64,000 nucleotides of DNA. Origin: G963666935 sp963666935 (GTDB lineage: Bacteria > Bacillota > Clostridia > Christensenellales > CAG-138). Positions 40,676 to 49,939 of the stretch are shown here, in pieces (within the stretch, counting starts at the first letter, position 1; the number at the start of each line of letters is the position of its first letter). Below the pieces are notes generated by a model that was not told the DNA's origin, ran no database searches, and worked only from the letters and a program-made list of their open reading frames with translations. The DNA is taken from NCBI GenBank assembly GCA_963666935.1, contig OY762936.1, positions 1,364,001-1,428,000 on the forward strand. The letters run 5' to 3'. The position numbers and the translations under genes were made by a program.

Positions 40676-40798
40676 ATGTCGGCCGACTGTATGGAAATAA
40701 GCAAAAATTGGCAGCGATCCGCAACAAGTAAAAATGGGAAACTGTCTGCATGGATATGCGGCTGCGGGCTTTTGGATTTGGTTAGGGGGTGTCGATGA
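40676..40798 (+). CDS. Possible 40-residue leader protein coupled to the next gene
   Basis: An ATG with GAGGTG 6 bases upstream opens 40 codons whose stop overlaps the start of the next gene as ATGA. The peptide is basic and has four cysteines (Cys5 and a CGC near residue 29). The ATGA coupling and ribosome binding site favour translation, perhaps mainly to promote translation of the following gene. No family is recognised and it could be spurious. Confidence 0.35.
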   Translation: MSADCMEISKNWQRSATSKNGKLSAWICGCGLLDLVRGCR

Positions 40799-41664
40799 AA
40801 CACTGGTTTGAGGGTTGGTATTTCAAGCACCAATCGGAACAGGGGACTGTCGCGTTTATCCCAGCCCAGCATGTGGATGAAAAAGGCGTGCGCTCGGTAT
40901 CGTTGCAGATTGTGACCGAGTCCGGCGCACACACCATATCGTATCCTTATGATGCACTGTGGGCGGACAGGAAAAATGTGTGCATTGCGCTGGGCGGCAG
41001 TGTGTTTTCTAAGCACGGAATACACTTGAGTGTGGAAGCGGAAGGTGTGTCGGCCTATGGGGATATTCACTACGGCGAGATTACGCCGCTTCGCTACGAC
41101 ATCATGGGGCCTTTTTGCTGTGTGCCGGGTATGGAATGCCGCCACAAGGTATACAGTATGACGCATTCCGTCTGGGGGGATGTGGCCATAAACGGCAAAA
41201 AGCTGAATTTAACAGGTGGAGTAGGCTATATGGAAGGCGACAGCGGTCGATCCTTCCCCCGAAAGTATCTCTGGACGCAGTGCGGTTTTTGGGATGAATC
41301 GCCCTGTTCGCTGATGCTGTCCGTGGCTCAAATTCCATTTTGCGGCCGCACGTTTACCGGCGTGATTGCCGTTGTTTACTGGCGCGGCAGGGAATACCGC
41401 TTGGCGACCTATTTGGGCGCAAAGGTATTCGGTGTCTCAGGGTGCAAAGTGATCGTGCGGCAGGGGCAATGGACACTGATAGCGGAACTGCTCTCCAGCA
41501 ACGATACAGAACTTGATGCTCCGGTATGCGGCGGTATGACACGGCGGATTCGCGAAAGCCTTTCGTGCCACGCGCATTACCGATTCTGTGACGGTGATCG
41601 GACGCTGTTTCAATTCACTTCCGACCGGGCGAGCTTCGAATTTGAATATGGATTGGATAAATGA
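40795..41664 (+). CDS. Tocopherol cyclase-like protein
   Basis: This 289-residue protein starts HWFEGWYFKHQ, the mark of the tocopherol-cyclase-like family (a lipocalin-related beta barrel), and continues with GGVGYMEGDSGRSFPRKYLW, also typical. In plants and cyanobacteria the family closes the chroman ring of vitamin E. Members in Firmicutes have no known substrate, as these bacteria do not make tocopherols, so a hydrophobic quinone- or lipid-like ligand is only inference. ATG 40795 follows AGGGGG. It converges on the cotJ operon. Confidence 0.75.
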   Translation: MKHWFEGWYFKHQSEQGTVAFIPAQHVDEKGVRSVSLQIVTESGAHTISYPYDALWADRKNVCIALGGSVFSKHGIHLSVEAEGVSAYGDIHYGEITPLRYDIMGPFCCVPGMECRHKVYSMTHSVWGDVAINGKKLNLTGGVGYMEGDSGRSFPRKYLWTQCGFWDESPCSLMLSVAQIPFCGRTFTGVIAVVYWRGREYRLATYLGAKVFGVSGCKVIVRQGQWTLIAELLSSNDTELDAPVCGGMTRRIRESLSCHAHYRFCDGDRTLFQFTSDRASFEFEYGLDK

Positions 41665-41683
41665 TTCCAAAGCAGTGGAACAC

Positions 41684-41713
41684 AAAAATGAGCCGGCACG
41701 CCGACCCATTTTT
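41684..41713. terminator. Bidirectional terminator-like hairpin between converging genes
   Basis: AAAAATG and CATTTTT arms surround an imperfect GC-rich stem (GCCGGC-ACGCCGAC). It could serve both the cyclase-like gene and cotJC. Confidence 0.5.
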
Positions 41714-41731
41714 ATTTGCGGTAGACTCGCA

Positions 41732-42322
41732 TCAGCAATTCGATGTCTGCGCGGCACAAAGATTGGTTCCGTTTAGGTCCTTCAAGATTTCATAGCACTC
41801 GCCGAACCGCTGGAAGTGCACGATTTCGCGTTCCCGCAGGAAGCGAAGGGGATTGAGTAGCGCGGGATCGTCGGTTAGGGACATAAGGTGCTCATAGGCG
41901 GCGCGGGCTTTTTGCTCCGCTGCCATATCCTCTACAATATCCGCCATCGGGTCGCCGGTGCATTGGATGTAGGCGGCGGTAAACGGAACACCGTTTGGGT
42001 CTGCGGGGAAAACGCCCTTGGAATGCATGGTGTAATAGCCGATCATGCCGGCCGCCTCAATTTCCTTGAGGGATGCGCCTCGGATGCATTGATAGATCAT
42101 GGTGCCGATCATTTCCCAATGGGCAAGTTCTTCCGTGCCGATGTCATTACAGGTGGCCCGAACCCGATTGTCCGGCATGGAGAAGCGCTGGGTAAGGTAT
42201 CGTACGGCAGCTCCCAATTCGCTGTCGGGACCGCCATACTGTGCCATCAGCGCCTTTGCCATACGGGGGTTGGGACAGACGATGTTGACGGGATATTCAA
42301 GCTTTTTTTGATAGATCCACAT
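41732..42322 (-). CDS. cotJC: Spore coat protein CotJC (manganese catalase family)
   Basis: This 196-residue protein matches CotJC: N-terminus WIYQKKLEYPV, then a four-helix bundle with the metal-ligand patterns EELAHWEMIGTMIY, AEQKARAAYEHL and EREIVHFQRFGE that belong to dimanganese catalase-like proteins. CotJC is deposited in the spore coat under mother-cell control. It is the third gene of the leftward cotJABC operon and directly supports spore formation by this organism. Confidence 0.93.
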   Translation of the reverse strand: MWIYQKKLEYPVNIVCPNPRMAKALMAQYGGPDSELGAAVRYLTQRFSMPDNRVRATCNDIGTEELAHWEMIGTMIYQCIRGASLKEIEAAGMIGYYTMHSKGVFPADPNGVPFTAAYIQCTGDPMADIVEDMAAEQKARAAYEHLMSLTDDPALLNPLRFLREREIVHFQRFGECYEILKDLNGTNLCAAQTSNC

Positions 42323-42336
42323 AATTTACCTCCTTA

Positions 42337-42585
42337 TCATTCCCAGGGCCATTCGCTGCAAACATAACAGCCCACTTCGGTGGGTGAGTGGCCGAAGTTC
42401 ATAAGAGGACCATATTGTGCTTCATATGCCGAAATCAGTTCCATCAGCTTTTCGGAATAAAAAAGGTAATCGTCCCGCGCATCGGCGTCCTGCGGATGGG
42501 TATCCAGATAGAGATTCAGCTCAACGGCGATAAATTGGTACTCGCTGATTTTTCGCATGAGTTCGCATTGGGTCATTTCGTTCAT
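42337..42585 (-). CDS. cotJB: Spore coat protein CotJB
   Basis: This 82-residue protein has the CotJB pattern: a helical MRKISEYQFIAVELNLYLDT start, HPQDADARDDY, and a C-terminal tail YGPLMNFGHSPTEVGCYVC. The start at 42585 has GGAGGCC upstream; the longer frame to 42630 overlaps cotJA and has no such site. It lies between cotJA and cotJC, 14 bases ahead of the latter. Confidence 0.9.
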   Translation of the reverse strand: MNEMTQCELMRKISEYQFIAVELNLYLDTHPQDADARDDYLFYSEKLMELISAYEAQYGPLMNFGHSPTEVGCYVCSEWPWE

Positions 42586-42596
42586 GACGGCCTCCT

Positions 42597-42803
42597 CTAC
42601 ATGACGAGTTCTGGGAAAAGAGTGCCGCACTCCAGCGCCTCACAGGGGCACAGGCCGTACTCATATTCCTGAACCGGAAAATTGATGGTTGCCAGTTGGG
42701 CGCCTTCGACATTCCAGCTATCACAGGGCTGTGTGCCGGCCGCACCCGCAGGCACTGTCGACTGTATGTTGCAGCCGCAGTTTTTGTTGCTTGGCATCTT
42801 CAC
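42597..42803 (-). CDS. cotJA: Spore coat-associated protein CotJA
   Basis: This 68-residue protein has the CotJA-type C-terminus (YEYGLCPCEALECGTLFPEL), with CPCEAL and LFPEL as its hallmark. The N-terminal half is Cys/Pro-rich (NCGCN, PCDSW). GTG 42803 is chosen because AAGGAGG lies 8 bases upstream; ATG 42797 is the alternative. It heads the cotJABC operon. An AT-rich region ahead (CATATTATG, plus-strand about 42851-42859) could be part of a sporulation-sigma promoter, but I cannot assign it. Confidence 0.87.
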   Translation of the reverse strand: MKMPSNKNCGCNIQSTVPAGAAGTQPCDSWNVEGAQLATINFPVQEYEYGLCPCEALECGTLFPELVM

Positions 42804-42969
42804 GATAAAAACCTCCTTGTATCCCCTTTGCCGCACAGAGGGGTTATACGTCATAATATGCGTGTGTCATTGTAACGGTGTGATGTTTTTTTGGCGCAAA
42901 TCAGGGAAACACTGGATCACAGAAAAGAAAAGCGAATGTGAAAATGCTGATAACTCGGGGAATTATTGA

Positions 42970-42998
42970 TTGCAAAACATTTGGCGGTATGGTAACAT
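42970..42998 (+). promoter_or_regulatory. Candidate promoter of tig
   Basis: TTGCAA (42970-42975) and TAACAT (42993-42998) with a 17-base spacer, 70 bases ahead of the trigger factor start. Confidence 0.5.
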
Positions 42999-43068
42999 AT
43001 TCTGACGTGGTATGGCCGGATACTGGTTATGCCCTAAAATGTATAACATAAATTTTCGGAGGTTTAGA

Positions 43069-44619
43069 ATGGCGACTTTGGAAAAACTCGAGGACAGCAA
43101 GATTAAGCTGAAAATCGAGGTATCTGCAGAACAGTTTGAAGAGGCTACGCAAAAGGCATACCGCACCGCAGCGCATAAATTTGCGGTTCCGGGATTTCGC
43201 AAGGGCAAGGCGCCCCGCAGAGTGATTGAAAACATGTACGGCCCCATGGCGTTTTTTGACGATGCTTTTGACGTGGTATACCCCGAAGCCTATGAAGCTG
43301 CCATTCGTGAACACAACATTACTCCCGTGGACCGCCCGGAGGTTTCCATTTCCGACTTTTCGCAGGAAAACGGCCTTGTGTTCGAGGTGGAAGTCGCCGT
43401 TAAGCCTGAGGTGAAGCTGGGCGTGTACAAGGGTATAGAAGTCGAGAAGCGTGAGTATAATGTTACGGACGAAGAAGTGGACGCGGCCTTGGAAAACGAG
43501 CGCACTAAAGTTGCCCGCATGATTGACATTGACCGCCCTGCCCAGAATGGTGACAGTGTAAATCTGGATTATTCGGGAAGCGTGGACGGCGTTAAATTCG
43601 AAGGCGGCACCGCGGAGAATCAGACACTGATCCTGGGAAGCAATCAGTTTATTCCCGGGTTTGAAGATCAGGTGATCGGTTTGAAAGCGGGCGACGAGAA
43701 AGATATTGAGGTGACGTTCCCTGAAAAATACCATGCCGAAGCGCTGGCCGGAAAGCCTGCCGTATTCCATGTTAAGGTGAACATGATTCAAGTGAAGGAA
43801 CTGCCCGCTTTAGACGATGAGTTCGCCAAGGACGTTTCTGAATTCGACAGCCTCAAAGCATTCCGGGAGGCCAAGAAGGCCGAACTGCTGGAACGGGCGC
43901 AGGCGGACGCTGCCACGCAGAAGGAAAACGAGGTGATCGGCAAAGCGGTGGAAAATGCCGAGCTGGTGATTCCCGAGGCCATGGTACTGCGCGGAATTGA
44001 TCAGGTGATGAGCGATATGTCCTATCGGCTGAGCTCACAGGGAATCTCCATAGAAGATTATTATAAGTACGTGGATACCACTGCGGAGGCTTTTCGGGAG
44101 AAATGCCGCCCCGAGGCGGAGATGCGCGTGAAGAGCCAGCTGGTGATTGAGGCAATCATTAAGGCTGAAAATATTGAAGCCACAAAGGAAGAGATCGACG
44201 AAAAGGCTGCTGCCTTTGCTTCCCAGTACGGCGACAAGGGCGACGAGCTGCTCAAGCGTTTTACGGAGGAAGATAAGCGGTACTTCGAAGATCAGATCGT
44301 AACCGAAAAGGTGATCAAGATCATGGTAGATAGTGCCAAGGAAACTGGAAAGAAGAAGGCGCCCGCTAAGGCGCCCGCTAAGACGCCCGCCAAGAAGGCC
44401 GCCGATAAGAGCGCGGCAGAGAAGAAAGAGGCGGAAAAGAAGCCGGATGAGAAGGCGCAACCCGCTAAAAAACCACGGAAGACGGCTGCGGTAAAGACGG
44501 AAGAAGCCGCGCAGGACAATGCGGCGCCCGCTAAGAAACCCGCGGCTAAGAAACCCGCGGCCAAGAAACCCGCGGCTAAGAAACCCACAAAGAAAACGGA
44601 AGAAAAAGAAGAAGCGTAA
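43069..44619 (+). CDS. tig: Trigger factor with an extra lysine/alanine/proline-rich tail
   Basis: Trigger factor binds the ribosome exit and chaperones nascent chains. Residues 1 to about 425 are a normal Tig: the ribosome-binding loop GFRKGKAPRRVIE (GFRxGKxP), an FKBP-like PPIase domain (DSVNLDYSGSVDGVKFEGGT), and the C-terminal chaperone arms. After that, about 92 residues are added, made of Lys, Ala, Pro and Glu (repeats such as KKPAAKKPAAKKP and KAPAKAPAKTPAKK), like the tails of histone H1 or some ClpB/HU variants. The DNA for this tail is made of 15-base repeats. ATG 43069 follows CGGAGG. It precedes clpP and clpX in the usual tig-clpP-clpX order. Confidence 0.95.
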   Translation: MATLEKLEDSKIKLKIEVSAEQFEEATQKAYRTAAHKFAVPGFRKGKAPRRVIENMYGPMAFFDDAFDVVYPEAYEAAIREHNITPVDRPEVSISDFSQENGLVFEVEVAVKPEVKLGVYKGIEVEKREYNVTDEEVDAALENERTKVARMIDIDRPAQNGDSVNLDYSGSVDGVKFEGGTAENQTLILGSNQFIPGFEDQVIGLKAGDEKDIEVTFPEKYHAEALAGKPAVFHVKVNMIQVKELPALDDEFAKDVSEFDSLKAFREAKKAELLERAQADAATQKENEVIGKAVENAELVIPEAMVLRGIDQVMSDMSYRLSSQGISIEDYYKYVDTTAEAFREKCRPEAEMRVKSQLVIEAIIKAENIEATKEEIDEKAAAFASQYGDKGDELLKRFTEEDKRYFEDQIVTEKVIKIMVDSAKETGKKKAPAKAPAKTPAKKAADKSAAEKKEAEKKPDEKAQPAKKPRKTAAVKTEEAAQDNAAPAKKPAAKKPAAKKPAAKKPTKKTEEKEEA

Positions 44620-44698
44620 GAATTTGTCATCAAGCTGCGCCGATCTTTGCGACGCGGCATAACATGAACAGTGAGCATAAGTGAAAGGGAGAACAGGC

Positions 44699-45283
44699 AT
44701 GAATCTGATACCAATGGTCGTCGAGCAATCCAATCGAGGCGAAAGGTCATACGACATTTACTCAAGGCTGCTTAAGGACCGCATTGTTTTTCTGGGCGGC
44801 GAAATTGACGACGATACAGCCAATCTGGTGGTGGCGCAGCTGCTGTTCTTAGAAGCGGATGACCCGGATAAGGATATCAACCTTTACATCAACAGCCCGG
44901 GAGGATCCGTGACCGCGGGCATGGCTATTTACGATACTATGCAGCACGTAAAATGCGAGGTTTCCACGATTTGCATTGGCATGGCCGCCAGCATGGGCGC
45001 ATTCCTACTGGCGTCGGGCGCCCCCGGAAAACGCCGCGCGCTGCCCAACTGCGAGGTCATGATCCATCAACCAAGCGGCGGCGCCCGGGGCCAGGTAACG
45101 GATATTACCATACAGGCTGAGCAGCTTTTAAAAATTAAGAAGAAGATGAACACAATCCTGGCGGAGCGTACAGGGCAGCCCATTGAAAAAATTTCCGTGG
45201 ATACGGAGCGGGACAATTATATGGATGCCGAAGCGGCGAAGCAATATGGGATTGTGGATGAAATTTATCCCCCAAGGAGATAA
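44699..45283 (+). CDS. clpP: ATP-dependent Clp protease proteolytic subunit
   Basis: This is the serine peptidase barrel of the ClpXP protease, 194 residues. The catalytic triad is seen as Ser in GMAASMGAFLL, His in VMIHQPSGGA and Asp in VDTERDNYMDA. The N-terminus MNLIPMVVEQSNRGERSYDI is typical. ATG 44699 follows AAGGGAGAA. It lies 5 bases ahead of clpX and about 80 bases after tig. Confidence 0.97.
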   Translation: MNLIPMVVEQSNRGERSYDIYSRLLKDRIVFLGGEIDDDTANLVVAQLLFLEADDPDKDINLYINSPGGSVTAGMAIYDTMQHVKCEVSTICIGMAASMGAFLLASGAPGKRRALPNCEVMIHQPSGGARGQVTDITIQAEQLLKIKKKMNTILAERTGQPIEKISVDTERDNYMDAEAAKQYGIVDEIYPPRR

Positions 45284-45287
45284 TTGA

Positions 45288-46562
45288 ATGGCAAACCATG
45301 AAGAAAAAGACATAATCCGGTGCTCGTTTTGCGGAAAGGCCAAGGACGAGGTCAACAGGGTCGTCGCTGGGCCTGGCGTATATATCTGCAACGAGTGTAT
45401 AGAACTCTGCCAGGAGATCATTGAGGAGGACTTTGCGGCTACCCCCGTAGAGCTCTCTGATATTCCCAAGCCCAAAGAGATTTCGGATATACTGGACCAA
45501 TACGTGATTGGGCAGCCGCTTGCAAAGCGCGCCCTTTCCGTTGCGGTTTACAACCACTACAAGCGCATTAATGCCGGCGTGCAGGTTGATGACGTCGAGT
45601 TGCAGAAGAGCAACATCATCATGCTGGGGCCCACGGGCTGCGGCAAGACCATGCTTGCGCAGACGCTGGCGAAAATACTCAACGTACCCTTTGCCGTTGC
45701 GGACGCCACGTCTCTGACAGAAGCGGGATACGTGGGAGAAGATGTGGAAAACATCCTTTTGAAGCTGATTCAGGCCGCAGATTACGACGTGGAACGGGCT
45801 GAAAAAGGGATTATCTACATCGACGAAATCGACAAGATCGCGCGCAAGAGTGAGAACCCCTCTATCACCCGGGATGTTTCGGGTGAAGGCGTTCAGCAGG
45901 CGCTATTAAAGATACTTGAAGGTACGGTGGCCAGCGTGCCGCCTCAGGGCGGGCGCAAGCACCCGCATCAGGAGTTTATTCAGATTGACACCACTAGTAT
46001 CCTATTCATTTGTGGTGGGGCGTTTTCGGGGATTGAAGATATCATCACCAAGCGCACCGGCAATAAGTCCATGGGCTTTGGCGCGGATGTGCAAAGCAAG
46101 GTGGAGAAGGACATTGGAGCGATTCTCAAGGATATTCTTCCGGAGGATCTCCTTAAATACGGCTTGATTCCTGAATTTGTAGGCCGTATGCCCGTGATCG
46201 TAACCCTGCATCAGCTGGATGAAAAGGCGCTGACGGATATTCTCGTGCGGCCTAAAAACGCGCTGGTACGCCAGTACAAGCGCATGTTTGAGATGGACAG
46301 CGTGGAGCTTAAGTTTGATGATGCAGCTATTGCCGCCGTGGCCAACATGGCCATGGAGCGCAAAACGGGCGCAAGGGGACTTCGATCCATACTCGAGGAC
46401 GTGATGCTGGATATCATGTTTGACATTCCGTCGCGCAGCGACATCGAAAGTTGCACCATTACAAAGGCTGTCATTGAAAAGAAAGCCAAGCCGCTGCTTA
46501 CGTTTAGGGAGAAGCCTGCCGAACTTCCGCCCTCTAAACTGGAAGACGTGAGCACATTTTAA
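45288..46562 (+). CDS. clpX: ATP-dependent Clp protease ATP-binding subunit ClpX
   Basis: ClpX unfolds substrates and feeds them to ClpP. The 424-residue protein has the N-terminal zinc finger (RCSFCGKAKDEV with a later ICNECIELC), Walker A GPTGCGKTM, pore loop GYVGEDVE, Walker B IIYIDEIDKIARK, the ClpP-contact region near SGIEDIITKR and the sensor 2 KTGARGLRS. The length is normal. It ends the tig-clpP-clpX unit. Confidence 0.97.
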   Translation: MANHEEKDIIRCSFCGKAKDEVNRVVAGPGVYICNECIELCQEIIEEDFAATPVELSDIPKPKEISDILDQYVIGQPLAKRALSVAVYNHYKRINAGVQVDDVELQKSNIIMLGPTGCGKTMLAQTLAKILNVPFAVADATSLTEAGYVGEDVENILLKLIQAADYDVERAEKGIIYIDEIDKIARKSENPSITRDVSGEGVQQALLKILEGTVASVPPQGGRKHPHQEFIQIDTTSILFICGGAFSGIEDIITKRTGNKSMGFGADVQSKVEKDIGAILKDILPEDLLKYGLIPEFVGRMPVIVTLHQLDEKALTDILVRPKNALVRQYKRMFEMDSVELKFDDAAIAAVANMAMERKTGARGLRSILEDVMLDIMFDIPSRSDIESCTITKAVIEKKAKPLLTFREKPAELPPSKLEDVSTF

Positions 46563-46580
46563 ACGAGAACAATAATAAGT

Positions 46581-46606
46581 CGGCAAGGCCATTTAAGGCC
46601 TTGCCG
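46581..46606 (+). terminator. Hairpin after clpX
   Basis: A perfect 10-base stem (CGGCAAGGCC/GGCCTTGCCG) lies 18 bases past the clpX stop. It lacks a strong T-tract, so termination may be partial and the FAD-enzyme gene could be reached by read-through. Confidence 0.5.
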
Positions 46607-46632
46607 ATGTAATTCTATGGAGGCAACCGCAA

Positions 46633-48027
46633 ATGAAAAGAGACGTCGTGATCATTGGCGCGGGACCCGCAGGAATATTTACTGCACTAGAGATGATCCG
46701 CAGAAACAGCACCAAGAGCATTATGATTGTGGAGAAGGGACAAGCCATTGAAAAGAGGCATTGCCCCAAAGCCACCACGAACAAATGCATGAACTGCAAA
46801 CCTTACTGCCATATCACCACGGGGTTTTCCGGTGCGGGCGCATTTTCAGACGGCAAGCTTTCGCTCAGTTCGGAAGTGGGCGGCGACCTGCCCAAGCTCA
46901 TCGGCGAATCCCTGGCGCAGGAAATGATCGAATACGCGGACGGCATCTATCTGGAATTCGGCGCTACCAAACAGGTGGAAGGCATCCATAACAGCGAAGA
47001 GGTTAAGAACATCAGAAGGCGGGCCATACAAGCCGGCCTGCGCCTCGTGGATTGTCCCATTCGCCATTTGGGGACCGAAAAGGCCCAGAAGCTCTATCAC
47101 GAAATTGAAAAGTATCTTCTCGAAAAAGGCGTCGAGATCCGCTTTGGATATGAATGCTCCGACCTCATTTTAGAGGGGGGCGAATGCAGGGGCGTCAGCG
47201 TTACCGACGGCAAAGAAGAACTGCAGGTATACGCTGACCACACGGTGGTGGCCACAGGACGAAGGGGCGCGGACTGGCTGGAGAAGATTTGCGCGGAATA
47301 CAGCATCGCGCATCAGCCCGGAACGGTAGACATCGGGGTACGGGTGGAAGTACGCAACGAGATCATGGAGGTCATCAATGACGTTTTATATGAATCCAAA
47401 CTCATCGGGTATCCGCAGCCGTTTAAAAACAAGGTGCGTACGTTTTGCCAAAATCCGGGCGGGTTTGTGAGTCAGGAAAACTATGACAACGATCTGGCGG
47501 TAGTAAACGGGCATTCCTATAAGGACCTGAAATCTAACAATACCAACATCGCCATACTGTGTTCCCACAACTTCAGCGAGCCCTTCAACCAGCCAATCGC
47601 TTATGCGCAGAAGGTGGGAGAGCTTACAAACATGTTGGGAGCGGGCCATATCTTGGTACAGCGGTTTGGAGACATATTGGATGGGAAGCGCACTTGGCAG
47701 AAAGAGTTGGCGCAATCCAACGTACAGCCTACGCTTAAGGATGCGGTTGCCGGCGACATTACGGCGGCAATGCCCTATCGGTCTATGATCAACATCATCA
47801 ATTTCATCAAGGCAGTGGATGAAGTGGTTCCGGGGTTTGCCGCCAGTGAAACGCTGCTTTATTCGCCGGAGCTGAAATTTTACAGCAACCGTGTGAAGAT
47901 GGACGCTGACCTTAACACCAACGTGAAGAGGCTGCATTGTTTGGGCGACTCCAGCGGCTGGACACGCGGGCTCATGATGGCTTCCGTGATGGGCGTGCTG
48001 ATGGGTAGGAAGATCGTGGAAGAATAA
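46633..48027 (+). CDS. FAD-dependent oxidoreductase (NAD(P)/FAD-binding Rossmann family)
   Basis: This 464-residue flavoprotein has the N-terminal dinucleotide fold DVVIIGAGPAGIFTALEM, a Cys-rich stretch after the first domain (HCPKATTNKCMNCKPYC), the GFSGAGAFSDGKLSL motif and a late TVVATGRRGADWL. It belongs to the same family as the protein at 52761 (shared GEGGAGTFSDGKL-type motif), but is shorter and adds the cysteines, which may bind an Fe-S cluster or zinc. The reaction is unknown. AUG 46633 follows TATGGAGGC. A terminator follows. Confidence 0.85.
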   Translation: MKRDVVIIGAGPAGIFTALEMIRRNSTKSIMIVEKGQAIEKRHCPKATTNKCMNCKPYCHITTGFSGAGAFSDGKLSLSSEVGGDLPKLIGESLAQEMIEYADGIYLEFGATKQVEGIHNSEEVKNIRRRAIQAGLRLVDCPIRHLGTEKAQKLYHEIEKYLLEKGVEIRFGYECSDLILEGGECRGVSVTDGKEELQVYADHTVVATGRRGADWLEKICAEYSIAHQPGTVDIGVRVEVRNEIMEVINDVLYESKLIGYPQPFKNKVRTFCQNPGGFVSQENYDNDLAVVNGHSYKDLKSNNTNIAILCSHNFSEPFNQPIAYAQKVGELTNMLGAGHILVQRFGDILDGKRTWQKELAQSNVQPTLKDAVAGDITAAMPYRSMINIINFIKAVDEVVPGFAASETLLYSPELKFYSNRVKMDADLNTNVKRLHCLGDSSGWTRGLMMASVMGVLMGRKIVEE

Positions 48028-48037
48028 AAATAGGGAA

Positions 48038-48062
48038 AATCGGGCAGATGCCCGATTTTTTA
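48038..48062 (+). terminator. Intrinsic terminator after the first FAD enzyme
   Basis: AAATCGGGC-AGA-TGCCCGATTT followed by further T residues. Confidence 0.88.
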
Positions 48063-48159
48063 TACAGTTTTATCATATTTTACCGAATTTGTTTCAAGCT
48101 GTTTCTCTGACCGATTGCACATACTAAGTTCGGAAAAGTGCAAGGAGGTTACGATCGAT

Positions 48160-49829
48160 TTGATTTGGGCATGGCTGGCAATACAGGCAATTATGATTGG
48201 GATATTCCTATGGAAGACGGGACGGCTGAAAAAACAGAAGGTTGCTACACCCGGCCGTATCTATGGAGGCAGGCAGCAACGGGATGAATCAAAGGAGATG
48301 CGTGAGCTGCGGCTCATGCGGGCGAAATCGCTCATGTGCCTCTTTCCGAAAGGGCGCGGCCTGCCGTCATGGAAGATATCGTGGGACAGCAGGACGGAAT
48401 TATGGCGCTTCGGGCGGCCCTGTGCGGTCCCAACCCCCAGCACGTGATCATTTACGGACCTCCCGGCTGCGGGAAAACCTGCGCGGCGCGCCTGATCCTT
48501 GAGGAAGCGAAGCGGCAGAAGGCATCCCCCTTTAACGCGGACTCGAAATTTGTGGAGGTGGACGCCACTTGCGTGCGTTTTGACGAGCGCGCCATTGCCG
48601 ACCCACTGATGGGTTCTGTGCACGACCCTATCTATCAGGGGGCGGGGCCCATGGGAACCCAAGGCGTTCCGCAGCCCAAGCCCGGGGCAGTCAGCCGGGC
48701 GCACTGCGGAGTGCTGTTTCTGGATGAGATTGGTGAGCTTCACCCCGTTCAAATGAACAAACTATTGAAGGTGCTGGAGGATCGGAAGGTATTCTTTGAC
48801 AGCGCTTATTACTCGCCGGATAACCAGACGATTCCGCCGCATATTCACGACATTTTTAGAAACGGAATGCCCGCGGATTTCAGACTGGTGGGGGCGACCA
48901 CCCGGCAGCCTGAGGAGCTGCCTGCGGCGCTCAGGTCCCGGTGCGTAGAGCTGTTTTTCCGGCCGCTCTCCGTTGAGAGCCTGGAAAAGATCGCACTAGA
49001 TGCCGCCAGCAGGCTGGGATATCAGATGGACGAGCGGGCACAGGAAGCCTGCGCAATCTTCTGTAGCTCTGGCAGAGAAGTGGTGAATATGATCCAGATT
49101 GCCGGAGGCGCCGCCTACGCGGAAAACCGTGGGAACATTGCCCTACGGGATATTGAATGGGTGACGGAGATCACCAACTGCAGCCGAAGGTACACCTATA
49201 AAATGCCCGAGAAGATGAAAGCCGGAACGGCAGTGGGGCTTGCTGTGGCCAACGGCTGGACGGGCGTGGCCATGGAGATCGAATGCGTGACCGAGCCAAC
49301 GGAAAAGGGGAGGGGGACGCTTTTCATCGGCGGCGCCGCGGACTACGAGGAATTTGATTTGCGTGGACGGAAGCTGGGCCGGAAGAGTACCGCCTATGTT
49401 TCTGCGGAAAACGTGTGCTGCGCCTTTAAAAAAAGGTTTTGTGTGGACTGTTCTGACTATCATATTCGATTCAATGTGCCGGGCGGGATCCCCTTGGACG
49501 GCCCCAGCGCAGGCATCGCCTTCGCGGTGGCGCTGATGAGTGCGTTTACGGGAAAGGCTGCGGAGCGGGGTATCGCCCTGACGGGGGAAATCACGGTATA
49601 TGGCGAGGTGCGGGCCGTGGGGGGCGTGCGGGAAAAGATCCTGGCGGCAAAGGCGGCCGGGGCAGATACCGTGGTGATTCCAAAAGCGAACTGGGAAAGC
49701 GGGTATGAGACCATGGGGATCAGCGTGGTGGCTGCGGAAGACGTCAGCGAAGTGATGCGCACCGCGTTCCGCGTACCTTATGACACCAGAAACGAAGCGG
49801 TACTGCCATTTTTGTGCACCACGGCATAG
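48160..49829 (+). pseudogene. lonB: LonB-type ATP-dependent protease with an apparent frameshift near its N-terminus
   Basis: LonB is a membrane-anchored Lon protease of sporulating Firmicutes. The N-terminal membrane helix and linker (LIWAWLAIQAIMIGIFLW, then ESKEMRELRLMRAKSL) lie in one frame up to about 48335. The rest, PLSERARPAVMEDIVGQQDG onward, lies in the -1 frame. In Bacillus LonB these two parts join directly (RAISL then PLSEKVRP), so about one base seems to be missing near 48334-48338. The main part is intact: Walker A GPPGCGKTC, FLDEIGELHP, and the Ser/Lys protease core with PLDGPSAGIAFAVALM. Either the gene is damaged, the assembly has an error, or the large part is translated from GTG 48336 or ATG 48369 as a soluble protease. 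The start is TTG 48160 after AAGGAGG. Confidence 0.82.
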
Positions 49830-49901
49830 GTGGGTAAGGCACGAAACGCGCATGAGAAAAACCGAAAGCGATGAAAGCGAAAGACGCTTCGATACAAAAA
49901 C

Positions 49902-49921
49902 CAGCCCTTCGGCTGTTTTTT
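49902..49921 (+). terminator. Intrinsic terminator after lonB
   Basis: CAGCC-CTTC-GGCTG followed by TTTTTT. Confidence 0.8.
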
Positions 49922-49939
49922 GATAACTGCGGTTAAAAC

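Noticed and set aside
48320..48345. Programmed -1 frameshifting in lonB
   Set aside because: No X-XXY-YYZ slippery site or strong downstream pseudoknot was evident; a lost base or a sequence error is more likely.
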